This document shows, one piece after another, positions 48,130 to 59,734 of a stretch of DNA of 64,000 nucleotides. This DNA is from Amborella trichopoda (lineage: Eukaryota; Streptophyta; Magnoliopsida; Amborellales; Amborellaceae). Location of the stretch: contig NW_006499827.1 of NCBI RefSeq assembly GCF_000471905.2, positions 4,948,679 through 5,012,678 on the forward strand, given 5' to 3'. How positions within the stretch are numbered: position 1 is the first letter of the stretch; every line of letters starts with the position of its first letter. Below the pieces are notes generated by a model. It did not search any database, was not told the origin of the DNA, and was given only the letters and a program-made list of their open reading frames with translations. Position numbers and translations under genes: made by a program.

Positions 48130-51100
48130 GCGTAGATATCAATGGAGCCCAACTTGGACAGTATCTGATGGAATTTTCCCTTTGCAATAACTTTGGTAAA
48201 CATGTCTGCAAGTTTATCTTCACTTTGAACGTAAGGAATATTATTAATGTTTTACTGAACATTTTCTCTCACAAAGGGACAATCAACTTCTAAGTTCTTG
48301 GTTCTTTCATGAAAAATTGGATTGGAGGCTACATGCATAGCTGATTGATTATCACAGAACATCACCATTTGATTGACTGTTGAAAACCCTATATCTCGAA
48401 GTAGGTATTTTAGCCACATCAATTCACTTGTAACTGCAGTCATATCTCTATATTCGACCTCTGCAATAGATCGAGCAATTACATTTTATTTTTTATTTTC
48501 CAAGTAACAAACTTTCCTCCAACCAATGTATAATAGCCTGTAGTAGACTCTTATCAATTGGACTACCTTCCCAGTCAGTATCAGAATAATCAATAATATT
48601 AGTGTGACCATTCAATTTCAACCAAACACCTATGTCGGGTGTCAACTTAAGATATCTGATAATCCTATCAACAACCTCCATATGACATGATTTAGGAGTA
48701 TGCATAAATTGGCTCACAAGACTAACCACATGTATTATATCTGGTCGTGTCACAACCAAATAAATCAATATGCCCATAAGTCTCTGAAAGCGGCTCACAT
48801 CTTCAAGAGGTTTTCCATTTGTTGAATTAGGTTTGCAATTAATACCAACAGAAGTGTCAACGGGTTTGACTCCTAGTTTACTAGTTTCTTTCAACAGATC
48901 TAATGCATATTTCCTTTGAGAAACGAAGAGCCCATTTTTTGAATATTATACTTCAATGCCGAAAAAATATTTTAGTTGACCAAGATCCTTGATGTCAAAT
49001 TTCTTGTGAAGAAAATTTTTAAGTTTCATGATCATTTCTTTATCATTACTTGTAATGGTAATATCATCAACATAAATGAGTACAATTGTTATACCTGAAG
49101 TTCCATTTTTGTGAACACCGAAGAATCTAATGCACTTTTAAGAAATCCGACACTCATCAAGGTTTTTTTGAGTTTGGCATATCATGCGCGATGTGATTCT
49201 TTAAGTCCATACAAAGCCTTCTTTAATTTGCACACTAGACCTTTCTCATTTTCTTTAGATTTGCCTGGAGGAAGACTTATATAGACTTCTTTTTCAAGGT
49301 CACCATGTAAGAAGACATTTTTAACATCCATCTGATGAAGAGACCACCCACAATTAACTACAAAAGACAAAAGAACACGAACAATACTCATATCGGCAAT
49401 TGGTATCAAAGTAAGTTTGGGAATATCATTTGGCCACCAACCTGACTTTATATCTCTCAACAGGCCCATCACTATTATATTTGATTTTATAAACCCATTT
49501 ACATCCAATTGCTTTCTTCCTTTTGGGTAACTTGATAATGTCTCAAGTATAGTTCTTGTCAAGTGCTTAAATTTCCTCTTTCATGGCCTTCCTCCACACA
49601 TGTAAGAAATAACATTTTAAAAATTGGTTGGCTCATAATTATTAGAAATAAAACTCAAAAAAGTAAAATAAATATGATAGATATTTTTATAAAAAATATG
49701 ATTTTGAACAGGATAAGAAACTGCATAGTAAGTATAAAAATCTTAAAGTCTAGAGGAAGATTGAGAGATACGAGAAGACCTGCACAAGGGGGATTAGGTG
49801 GGGCCACGGCCACGGCAGAGTCTTCTTCTTTTAAACTAGTTTAGTTAGTTTCAAAGGTATCTTCAATTTCGACTTGATCATCATGACTTGTTCTAAGTGT
49901 GTTAAACACATAACTTGTAGAAATATTAGTCAAGGGAAAATGACTTCTTGAATACTCTTCATGAGTCCTATTTTTTAAACCATTATCCAATGTGTCATGG
50001 AAATATGACTTTGTTTCAACAAATTGAACATCTCTAGAAATATGCATTTTTTTTGTTGTGGGATCATAATATTTGTATCCCTTTTGAGTAAAGAAGCATC
50101 CAAGAAATATACATCTACTGGAATATTTATTAAGTTTATCCTGATTGTGCCCAACCACATGCATATAAGACACGTATCCAAATACTCGCAAATGGGACAA
50201 ATCAATTTTTCTCGTTTTCAAATTTTAATGGGAGATTTATCCTTAAGAATTTTACTTGGAAATCTATTAATCAAATAATGAGCAATTAAAACAGCTTCAG
50301 ACCAATAAATTTTTTGAACATGCATCTGAAACATCAAAGACCTTGTGGCTTCCAAAAGGTGTCTATTTTATCTCTTAAAAACTCCATTCTGCTGAGGTGT
50401 TCCAACACACAATGTTCGGTGTATATTACCAAGATTCAATAAATGCTCAGAAAAAGCTTTATTCACACACTCTTTACCATTATCAATCTTTAAAATTCTA
50501 ATATTGCTATTGTATTAAATGGAAATCAATTTGGAAAATTCTTTGAACATAGGGAAAACTTATATTTTTCATTTCAATAAATATACCCAAGGAGCACGAG
50601 ACCGATCATCAATGAAAGTAACAAAATATTTAAAGTCAGTATAAGAATCAACTGGGGCTGGTCCCCACACAACAAAATGTATCAAATAAAAGGGTTCTTT
50701 TGAAACATGCATAGAAGACTAAAATAGAAGTCTTGTCTGTTTTGAAAATTTACAAACTTCACAAGAATGAGAATTTAAAGATATAGAAGGCATTAAGATT
50801 TTCAATTTATCTAAAAGGTGTCCAAATCTCTAATGCCATAATTTATTAATATTAGAATTATCTTGACTATCAACTAAAGTCTTATTCTCTTGATTAATTA
50901 AATATAGCCCATGAGAAGACTTCCCTCGCCAATTTTCCTCCCCATAGCCCAGTCCTTGAATGTCATAGAGTTGGGAGAAACATAACATTGCAATTCATGC
51001 TCTAGGTATTTCTATTAATAGACATCAAGTTGAAAAAAATAATTACATAAAAAGAACTTCAGAGTTATCAGACTTCGAGAAGAATTTGGTATTACCACCA

Positions 51101-52030
51101 CCATAGACATGAATCAAGAAACAATTATCAATCGATATAGGGTTCATATTTTCATTAATTTTTTATGTTGGATAGACATTGTAAGTTACCGTCATATGAT
51201 TTGTGGCCCTTGAGTCAATTATCCAAAAAAAAGTGTCACAACAAAACATGGAAGCAGAAGGGTTACCTGTGTCTGGGAATGAAAAAGAATTTTTTTTTTT
51301 GATAGAATGAAGAAGAAAGATCTTGTGTGGAGCAAGAACCATTGTTGTTATTTGGTTGCTGATAACGATCACAGTTGTAGTGATGGGTTTAACTGGATGC
51401 AGCTTAAGCGATAGATCTGTTGGTTATTCTAATATTAATAGGCCTTAGTGTAGGAATAATACCCAACACCTGTTATTCACATGTTTTATATTGTTGTAGT
51501 AATCACATCTAGGACGTCATCTATTACGACAACTCATTCTACCATCACGATAAATGTTATGGTCTCTATCTCCACCATTATTTTGATTTTTGTTTCATAT
51601 TTCTCATTATTAGCAATTAGGGGAGATTTCTCAACATTTTTTTCAGAGATTTTAAAATCAAGATTCATTATTTTCTTCCTAGTTATGTGTCTAAATTTAG
51701 ATTTTCCAAAGATATAACGAGAAACAGCTTTTGACCAAGTAAGCTAATCAAGTCCATTAAAAAAAACAATAATATGTTTCATGCTGGAGCTATTTTTTTA
51801 ATCTGCCATGACAAAGAGATCATGGAAACCAAAAGACTGACCTGATCAAAATGAATGGCTAATAAAGAATAAAAAATGCCTTAATCAAAATGAACATAAG
51901 ATCCCCAATGAGTATTATGGTTTCTTTCTTTAGAAGCCGCCAATGTGCATAGCTCAACACGGAGCAAACAGCCGGTGACTAAACTGCTCAAAATCGCAAT
52001 AATTCGTTGTGTTTTCTTTACAAGAAAAAA
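48130..52030 (-). pseudogene. Decayed Ty1/copia polyprotein (gag-PR-INT-RT-RH)
   Basis: In minus-strand order: gag region (about 52030-51400, unclear); protease WIIDSRATNHMT near 51190-51225, where the catalytic DSG has become DSR; integrase (50950-50280, many stops); the post-integrase block at 49841-50221 (KIDLSHLRVFGYVSYMHV, YKYYDPTTKKMHISRDV); RT at 49182-49562 (HQMDVKNVFLHGDLEKEVYI, CKLKKALYGLKES); then 48493-48894 (FQRLMGILIYLVVTRPDI, MHTPKSCHMEVVDRIIRYLK) and RNase H at 48205-48443 (FCDNQSAMHVASNPIFHERT). Stops and frameshifts separate each block. The 3' LTR lies at 47.2-48.1 kb; no 5' LTR was found before the next element at 52.06 kb, so that end is truncated. Confidence 0.88.
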
Positions 52031-52456
52031 TCTTAGAAATTGTGACCCATAACGTTTTGGGGCCCGTTTAGCTCATTGGATTCAGATTTCCAAGAGTCAC
52101 TTTTCGTGGAAAAACTGGGCCAATCATATTTGGTTCGCTTAGAATTGACATTTCTGTTGGAATTGAGATTCTCATGGGATTCTTGAATGCTCATTTTAAG
52201 CTTAAATTTTGGAAATCTCAATTCCACCAAAATAGGTGGGATTGACATTTCATGGTAACGATCCATTTTGTTGTTGAAGAACAGAAAAATATTAAAATTT
52301 TAGAAGAAAAACTATTCAAGTTTTAAAGAGAGAAAACATATTAAAATTTTAGAGAGGGAAACTATATCAAATTTTAGATAAAGAAAGTATAAAACAAATT
52401 TTAGAGATGGAAACTATATCAAATTTTAGATAAAGAAAGTATAAAACAAATTTTAG

Positions 52457-52847
52457 AGAGAGAAAATATACGATTGTTTTCGAGTGAGAAAATATACGAT
52501 TGTTTTAGAGTGAGAAAATATACGATTGTTTTAGAGTGAGAAAATATACGGTTGTTTGAGAGTGAAAAAATATACGATTGTTTTAGAGAGAGAAAATATA
52601 CTATTGTCTAGAGAGAGAAAATATACGATTGTTTTAGAGTGAGAAAATATATGATTGTTTTAGAGTGAGAAAATATACGATTGTTTTAGAGTGGGAAAAT
52701 ATAAGATTGTTTTAGAGAAAATATACGATTGTTTTAGAGAGAGAAAATATGCGATTGTTTTAGAGAGAGAAAATATACAATTGTTTTAGAGAGAGAAAAT
52801 ATGCGATTGTTTTAGAGTGAGAAAATATACGATTGTTTTAGAGATAG
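52457..52847. repeat. 26-bp minisatellite, about 15 copies
   Basis: The unit is GAGAAAATATACGATTGTTT plus TAGAGT. Copies follow head to tail with only 1-3 changes each (for example TATGCG, TATACAATTG). Confidence 0.93.
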
Positions 52848-52849
52848 AA

Positions 52850-54050
52850 ACTATATTAAATTTTAGAGAGAGGAACTACTTAAAATTTTTTAGAGAGAAT
52901 TATCTCAAAACATTTAGATATAGAAATCAACTCAAATTTTTAAGTTTTAGAGAGAGAGAGAGAGAGCATAATAAAATTTTAGAGAATAGAAACTTTCAAA
53001 TTTTAGATAGAGAAAGTACCAAAAAAAATTTAGAGAGAGAAACTATCTAACTTTAAGTTTTAGAGAAAAAAAATATTTTAAAAACTTTAGAGAGAGAAAC
53101 TATATCAAATTTAGATATATAAAGTAAATGAAATATTTAGAGAGAAACTATTAGAAAATTTAGATAGAGAAACTATTAGAAAATTTAGATAGAGAAACTA
53201 TATCAAATTTTAAGTTTTAGATAGAGAAAGTATATTAAAATTTCAGAGAGATAAACTACTTGAAAATTTTAGAGAGAGAAACTATATCAAATTTTAAGTT
53301 TAGAGAGAGAAAATATCTTACAACTTTATAGAGAGAAACTATATCAAATTTTAGAGGGAGAAAGTACCTAAAATTTTTAGAGAGACACTATTTGAAAAAT
53401 TTTAGATAGAGAAACTATACAAAATTTTAAGTTTTACGGAAAGAAAATATATTAAAATTTTAGGGAGAGAAACTACTTGAAAATTTTAGATAGAGAAACT
53501 ATCTTAAAATTTAAATTTTAGATAGAGAAAGCATCTTAAAACTTTAGAGAGTAACTATATAAAAATTTAGAGTGAGAAAGTACCTAAAATTTTTAGAGAG
53601 AGACTACATTAAAAATTATAAAAAGAAATTATTTCAAATTTAAAGTTTTAGACAGAGAAAATACTTTACAATTGTAGAGAGAGAAACCATATGATATTTT
53701 AGAGAGCAAAACTACCTTAAATTGTTTAGAGAGAGAAACTATCTGAAATTGTTTAGAGAGAGAAACTCTTTCAAAAATTTTATAAAGAGAAACTATCTCA
53801 ACTTTTAAGTTTTAGAGAGAGAAAGTATCTCAAAATTTTAGAAAGAGAAAGTATATCAAATTTTAGAGAGAGAGAGAGAAAATATATAAACTTTTTAGAG
53901 AGAGAAACTATCTAAAAAATTTTAGAGAGAAAAACTATCTAAAAAATTTTAGAGAGAGAAACTATTTCAATTTTTCAGTTTTTGAAAGACTATCATTAAA
54001 ATTTTAGAGAGAAAAACTATCTCAAAATTTTTAGAGAGAGAGAGAGAGAG
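52850..54050. repeat. Irregular array of TTTTAGAGAGAGAAACTATC-type units
   Basis: About 40 diverged units of 20-40 bp, each combining TTTTAGAGAGAGAAACTATC and TCAAAATTT words, continue directly from the 26-bp array and end in (GA)n runs near 53865 and 54030. Confidence 0.8.
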
Positions 54051-54219
54051 AATTTGCATTTCCAAAAAAAAGATATTCCAGACTATCGAAGCAGCGAATT
54101 TGCATTTTTTTTATTTCTACCATATGCGATCCAAACAGGTAATTGACATTTCCAGGAAATCTCAATTCCAAAATTGACTTTTCTCAGGATTGAAAAGTTA
54201 AGGAATCCAAACGGCCCTT

Positions 54220-54499
54220 AAAGAACCCATGTCCTCAAAATATTGAATCAATATACCATGAAGAGAAAAAAACAAAAACACAAACACACTTCACACAGAA
54301 AGCAATTTATAGAATCCTTTGCACAATAGATATTCATGTAGAGAGAGAGAGGAAGGAAGCACGCACCGTCTAAAGAACAGTCTTGAAGGAATTCCATAAA
54401 GCATAAATGAAAATTGCGCTTTGCAGAAAACATCATCCGAAAAATAGTCTTGAATGTGTTTGCAAGGTTAGCAAATCTTTTGCATTTGACGGTGCAAAT
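54220..54499. other. Spacer between two elements
   Basis: Under 300 bp with no recognisable gene. Confidence 0.4.
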
Positions 54500-54636
54500 T
54501 TTTTTTTTGAGAAAATTACATATATATTCGTTATACTTTACGTTATTATGGTTATACTTAATAGTTTATGTTATTACTCATATGTCCGTTTTTTATCTTT
54601 CATAACGCCTTTTTTAAAAAATGACACTTTTGCCAT

Positions 54637-54745
54637 TTTTCGGATGTTCAACATCCGAAAATAGGATTTTAAAAAAAAGTTCATTTTCAATTTTCGGATG
54701 TTGAACATCCGAAAATGTGGGATTTCGGATGTTGAACATCCAAAA
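54637..54745. repeat. Three copies of the CGGATGTTGAACATCCG palindrome
   Basis: CGGATGTTCAACATCCG near 54643, CGGATGTTGAACATCCG near 54697 and a slightly imperfect copy near 54726. All are bordered by A/T runs that extend the palindrome (TTT...AAA). They lie about 130 bp inside the presumed left edge of the Mutator-like element. Confidence 0.9.
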
Positions 54746-54759
54746 AGAGCAGGATAGTG

Positions 54760-56548
54760 ATTAAACTTCATCCGCCCTATTTTTTGCGTTTTTTTCATTC
54801 TTTCATAATGCATCTGCGTTTTTCTCATTCTTTGAGAGTGTGATTGATATTGTCTGCCTTATTGATAAAGAATAGCAGTTAGTTTTTTTATTTTGATTTT
54901 CAACAGTGTTCGTCTTTGGCAGGCGGCAGGGTTTGGATTTTGAAGTAATTTCACATTGTAAAGGTATTTGGGTCGATTTTTTATTTAGATCGCGACCTGA
55001 ATTTTGGTTAGGATTTATATTCAAACATACTAATTATTTGTTGTGATTTTGGTATAGATTGAATTAATTCATGGCTCTATTGTGATTGAATTAGATATTT
55101 ATAATTTGGGGTTTTTGAGAACTTAGAATTTTGTGGTCTCTGGATAACTATAAATTACTTAAATTTGGGGGTTTATACTCTTAGATAGTCTTAAGCACAG
55201 ATTTGTGTTACGTTTATTGATATTTTTGTAAATTGTTGATTTTTATAGTTGACAGATTGAGTAGCTTAAAAAATAACATCTGTATGTGATTTTATGATTC
55301 AAGTACATATTTACTTTGAATATTTTGCAAAGTATTTAATGAGTGAATTTATTTGAATTATGATTTATGATTTATGATTTATGATTCAAGTAACAATGAC
55401 TATATTTATTTGAATATTTTGGATTTAATTTGTTGCTTGTATTATAAGTAGCATTGTTCTCTGTTATTTGTTTGAAATTGTTGCTTGACATAAAATTGAA
55501 TTTTTTCTTTTTTGATGGAACCGTTCGTCTATCTATAAATCGATTTCTTCAGTTTTTTATTGAACTATGTGGTTTTTGATAGATTGGTTACTGAGCTAAC
55601 ATGAATTCTTTTTTTTTTATGGGATGATTTAGCTGCTTACGAAAGTTGGTTTCTTGTCTTTACAATGAAATGATTTTTTGCTTATCAATGTCGAATTCCA
55701 TTGAAATAATTTTGTTACTCATTAAAGTTGAATTCTTTACTGTTTGATCGAGGATGGTTACTTGGAAGGGGACTATTGTGTTTTTTCTTTTTGTTTATCC
55801 ATCTAGGGTTTGGTTATTGTTTAGCTAAGGTCCATTGAATTGGACTTTGTGTAGTATTTCACGTGGTTTTGAAATTGTTACTGATAAAAGAAGTGGATCA
55901 AGATTGTGCATATCTGGTTAATTAAGGGGTATGTATAGTAGTTCTTCAAGTAGATTAAAATTGGATTTAAGAGTTGGATATGAGACTGTTTTTTCGCAAT
56001 AGCTAATTATGGAAGTTGTTTAGTGGTTTTGAATAAATCTTTGAATTCTTTTTAGTTGTCTATTTGACTCAAAGAATTAATTCTTTATTTGGCCACCATA
56101 TTCACTTATTGATTTCGATTTTCAAGTATACGATCCTTAGTTGAACTAGCATAGCAATTTCATTTTAGCACTGTTTTTCTTTCATCAATGGATTGTAGCA
56201 ATGTTCTTCTTCATCAATAGTATGTCATTATTATTTTTTTGTTATCCAGCTAATTTCTACATGTGTAGCCTTATGATTAACATGGTAACCATATGGGATT
56301 TCAGTGAATATGGATCGTTTACATTCTAATGGAGGATATCCAGGAGGTCCTCAGGACCTTAGTTTGTTGCAACTTTATCCAAAACATTAATCATATTTCA
56401 TATGGGAAGGACGTGTGTATGCATATATTCATCTGCCCATTCTATTTATTTGTTAATTTTCAATAAATGGTAGTCTGGTTCAAACATCCTATGGAAAGTA
56501 CATGTCTATATATTGATTCTAATATGTTGTCTATTTGTTGTATTTCAG
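54760..56548. other. Leader region of the PMD unit, no coding seen
   Basis: T-rich DNA with no family match. It may be the 5' leader or a leader intron of the PMD gene, since a TTGTATTTCAG acceptor ends it at 56548. Confidence 0.4.
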
Positions 56549-58449
56549 GAGAAAGAAGAAATTAGAATTGATGAGAAGAGTTAACAATTAAATGAATGGA
56601 AATTAACAAGAGAACAAGTTCAGTTAGTTCATGCTTTGGGGTTGGGTCCGTTGGCTATCATTCGGCCAAGTTGAATTGATCATCCTTTGCTCGCAGATAA
56701 TATAGAGAAGTGGCGTTCTGAGGCCAACATCTTTCATTTCAACATTCATATTGATGAGATGACACCAACACTTTTTTATGTATACGAGATATTAAGACTG
56801 GCTGTGGATGGCGACCCAGTCACATGTCGTCCTATCAAGGACCTGCAAAAGTTTATAGAAGATAATTTAGGTAAAGTCCCTGATGGCAACTTGGCAAGCT
56901 TGAGGCATACATGGCTGAAGGCAAATTTTAGGGAATTGCCACCTGATGCAACCCTAGTTCAAGTTTATAAATATACTCGAGCATATCTACTCTTACTTAT
57001 CAATGTAACCATATTCGTTGATGCATCAATTTCAACAGTGCCAACAAGGTACTTGCAGTTTTTCGAAGATATTGAGGGTGCCAACACATTTGGTTGGGGT
57101 GCTGCAGCCCTTGCATTCCTCTATCACTCACTTGGAAAAGCTTGTACTTTAAAGCGAAGACATTTTAGTAGTTCAGTCACTCTCATGCAGGTAACCATTT
57201 GTTTTGGTATATGACATAAGCGTAATAGTTTAGACTGCTTTCTTAACATATTAAATATTTATCAAACTCAATTTATTGCAGTGCTGATCATATGATCATA
57301 TTATGCATATGAGGCCCATACCGCATAGTATCCCTCAAAATATTCCAAAAGCCAAAAAATGGGAGCTACTGAAGAACTATCATGGCAATCCACATAACTT
57401 AATGCCTCCCATCAGACAAGAAGTTGATAACCTCCAACCTAATGAGGTTAGTGTATAATTTGATACTGATTTCTTTCAGTAGTATTTAAGTATTTGTAAT
57501 TATTTTTATTGACTGATTGTATATAATATAACAGGTAATCTGAAATCTCCATTTCAACGTGATGAGGTCATTTCAGATGATAGGAAGCATGCATTTCAAA
57601 CTGCAATGTGCCCTACAACTTTGATATTTGACGATATTGTCGTGCCGTATATGCCAGACCGAGTATGCCGGCAATTTGGAGCAAAACAGGGCATTCCTAT
57701 GAATCCCTTGGTTGTTAGTAAGAGGACAGGCAGACAAGTTGGACATTGAGACTGGCGAAACGTCAATGCAGATAAAATCGCTAACTGGTTGTCTTGCCAT
57801 AACCGCATCATGCCTGATATTCAACAAGATATTGATAATGGGTTTCCCTCAGAGGAGTACACGGCCTGGTACAACTTGGTGTCTCATCCTTTGATACATA
57901 ATGTCGCTAACCCCCTCAAAGACATATTGCAACCTCATATCCATGAAGAAGAAGAAGTGGTTCCTGCTCATGAACCACAATATATAATGAGACCTCGAGG
58001 TTATGAGGACCAGTTGGTACGTTTATATTGACCTATAAATTCTTATAGTATTTTATTTACTTATTAGTTCTATTCAATTATTTAAATATGTTAATTCTGT
58101 AATCTTGTTGTGCAGGTTAGTGCAATTAAGGTATCTACAGTCATGTTCGCAGAGGCACTTACACTTAGACAGAAGTGGCACCCTGAAGTTTTAATCGCAT
58201 TAACAACGCATTTGAAATGTTGTCTAAGTTTGTGCCTGTGGATATGGGTGACGTAGAAGTCAGGTTGGAGCACTTACAACGTCAATATAATGACAAAGTT
58301 GTACCTGGCGAAACCGGAGGTGATGGAGTGGGTCAAAGTAGTCGGGCTGTAGAAGACTTAGCTCCCTCCACACAACCTGCAGTTGAGGAACCCAGAAGAT
58401 ATAACACACGAAATAAACAGTATCAGCCTAAAAGAAGGCGAGGCGTGTA
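56549..58449 (+). pseudogene. Plant mobile domain (MAIN-like / PMD) gene, inactivated
   Basis: Exon-like blocks: about 56549-57190, 57283-57449, 57536-58018 and 58113-58449, bounded by GT and AG signals (GTAACC, GTTAGT; TTTATTGCAG). The protein shows the PMD series in order: KLTREQVQLVHALGLGPLA, IEKWRSEANIFHF, DEMTPTLF, GWGAAALAFLYHSLGKAC, SYDHIMHMRPIPH, KAKKWELLKNYHGNP, VCRQFGAKQGIP, WYNLVSHPLIHN, and a basic C-terminus RRYNTRNKQYQPKRRRGV. Host MAIN/MAIL proteins are nuclear and needed for heterochromatin silencing; element-borne copies are of unknown function. Stops break it: a TGA near 56671, TGG-to-TGA in SYDH (57286) and near 57542, a TGA near 57750, and a frameshift near 58200. Two of the stops replace tryptophan. 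Confidence 0.85.
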
Positions 58450-58797
58450 ATGGGTCTTTTTGAGGATCCTAATTTTGTAATGGGTCATTTTGAGGGTCAT
58501 ATAGAGCTAGCATATTTTTTATAAAAAGTTATAGCATTTGTATAATTACTGCTCACTAAATATATTGCAAAATCTTCAGTATCACTCTTGACATCAATGT
58601 GTGTTGTTGTACTTATGGGCCATCTTGAGAAGACTTGGAGTCTTGGTGAAATTTGATTGTTAGTGGTTGCATATGTATATTGGGTTTAGCATCATATCGC
58701 TGCTTAGAGCTATCCAATCTACATTTGATATAAGATTAATGGGATTTATTAATTTAACATTATTTCATAAATCAGCAATGGAAACATTGTGATAGCC

Positions 58798-59545
58798 CTA
58801 AAATAAGAAAATAAAATTCATATCCATACATCCATAAATGAGTTATTTTCATGTCCATGCATCAAGAAATGATCTCCATTTTTTTATCATGTCAATACAT
58901 CTTGATCTCCATAATCAATGTGATGTCTAAACAATTTCAGATGTTCACTGTGAATATCCAGGAAGCTCTTGGATATTCACAGTGAGTTTTCGAATGTTGA
59001 ACATCCGAAAACTCACTGTGAAAATCCAGGAAGTAAGTTTTCGGATGCTCAACATCCGAAAATATTACTTTTTCTAATGTTCAACATCCGAAAATGGTTT
59101 TGTAAAATCGAGGAAGCTCTTGGATTATCACAATGAGTTTTCGGATGTTCAACATCAGAAAAAGTAATATTTTCGAATGTTAAATATCCGAAAACTTACT
59201 TCCTGGATTTTCACAGTGACTTTTCGGATGTTCAACATCCAAAAATATCAGATGTTCAACATTCGAAAATATTATTTTTTCGGATGTTGAACATCCAAAA
59301 ACTCATTGTGAAAATCCATGACCTGATTTTTACAGTACCATATTCGGATGTTGAAAATTCGTAAAATATGTCAATTTCGGATGTTGAACATCCGAAATTG
59401 TTTAGACATCACATTGATCATGGGCATCAAGATGCATTGACATGATAAAAAAATGGACATCATTTCTGGATGCATAGACATGAGAATAACTCATTTCTGG
59501 ATGTATGGATATGAATTTTATTTTTTTTATTTTAAGGCTATCACA
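58798..59545. repeat. 748-bp inverted repeat between convergent genes
   Basis: The left arm starts TGTGATAGCC and continues through AATTCATATCCATACATCCA and AATCAATGTGATGTCTAAAC. The right arm, reverse complemented, carries the same series with few changes over about 150 bp. The centre (58960-59400) is a run of smaller palindromes and AATCCAGGAAG/CTTCCTGGATT words that pair as well, so almost all of it can fold into one hairpin. Confidence 0.9.
58970..59400. repeat. About eleven CGGATGTTSAACATCCG palindromes
   Basis: Copies of CGGATGTTCAACATCCG or CGGATGTTGAACATCCG (several with one or two changes) occur about every 40 bp, most bordered by TTTT and AAAA. The motif is its own reverse complement apart from the central base. 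Confidence 0.9.
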
Positions 59546-59734
59546 AAGATTTTCAATATTGAAATCATCTATCTCAACACAAAGATTGGCAAACTCATCC
59601 ATTAGAAGATTTATGACAACAAAGAATTATGATTGCAATGACACAAATTTGATGACAAAAACACAATATTCACTCAATTCATTAATTCATGAAAATCATA
59701 ATTCCATAAGAATACAATATTAACGTCACGTACA

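Larger units (their letters stand above)
52059..54217. mobile_element. TIR element filled with GA-rich short repeats
   Basis: The left end GGGGCCCGTTTAGCTCATTG is followed by GATTCAGATTTCC. The right end, reverse complemented, is GGGCCGTTTGGATTCC. Subterminal GAATTGACATTTC / GGAATTGAGAT words recur at both ends in inverted orientation. The GGGCCxGTTTGG-type end is common among plant MITEs. No transposase is seen and no target duplication could be fixed, so the superfamily is open. Nearly all the interior (52265-54050) is repeat array. Confidence 0.6.
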
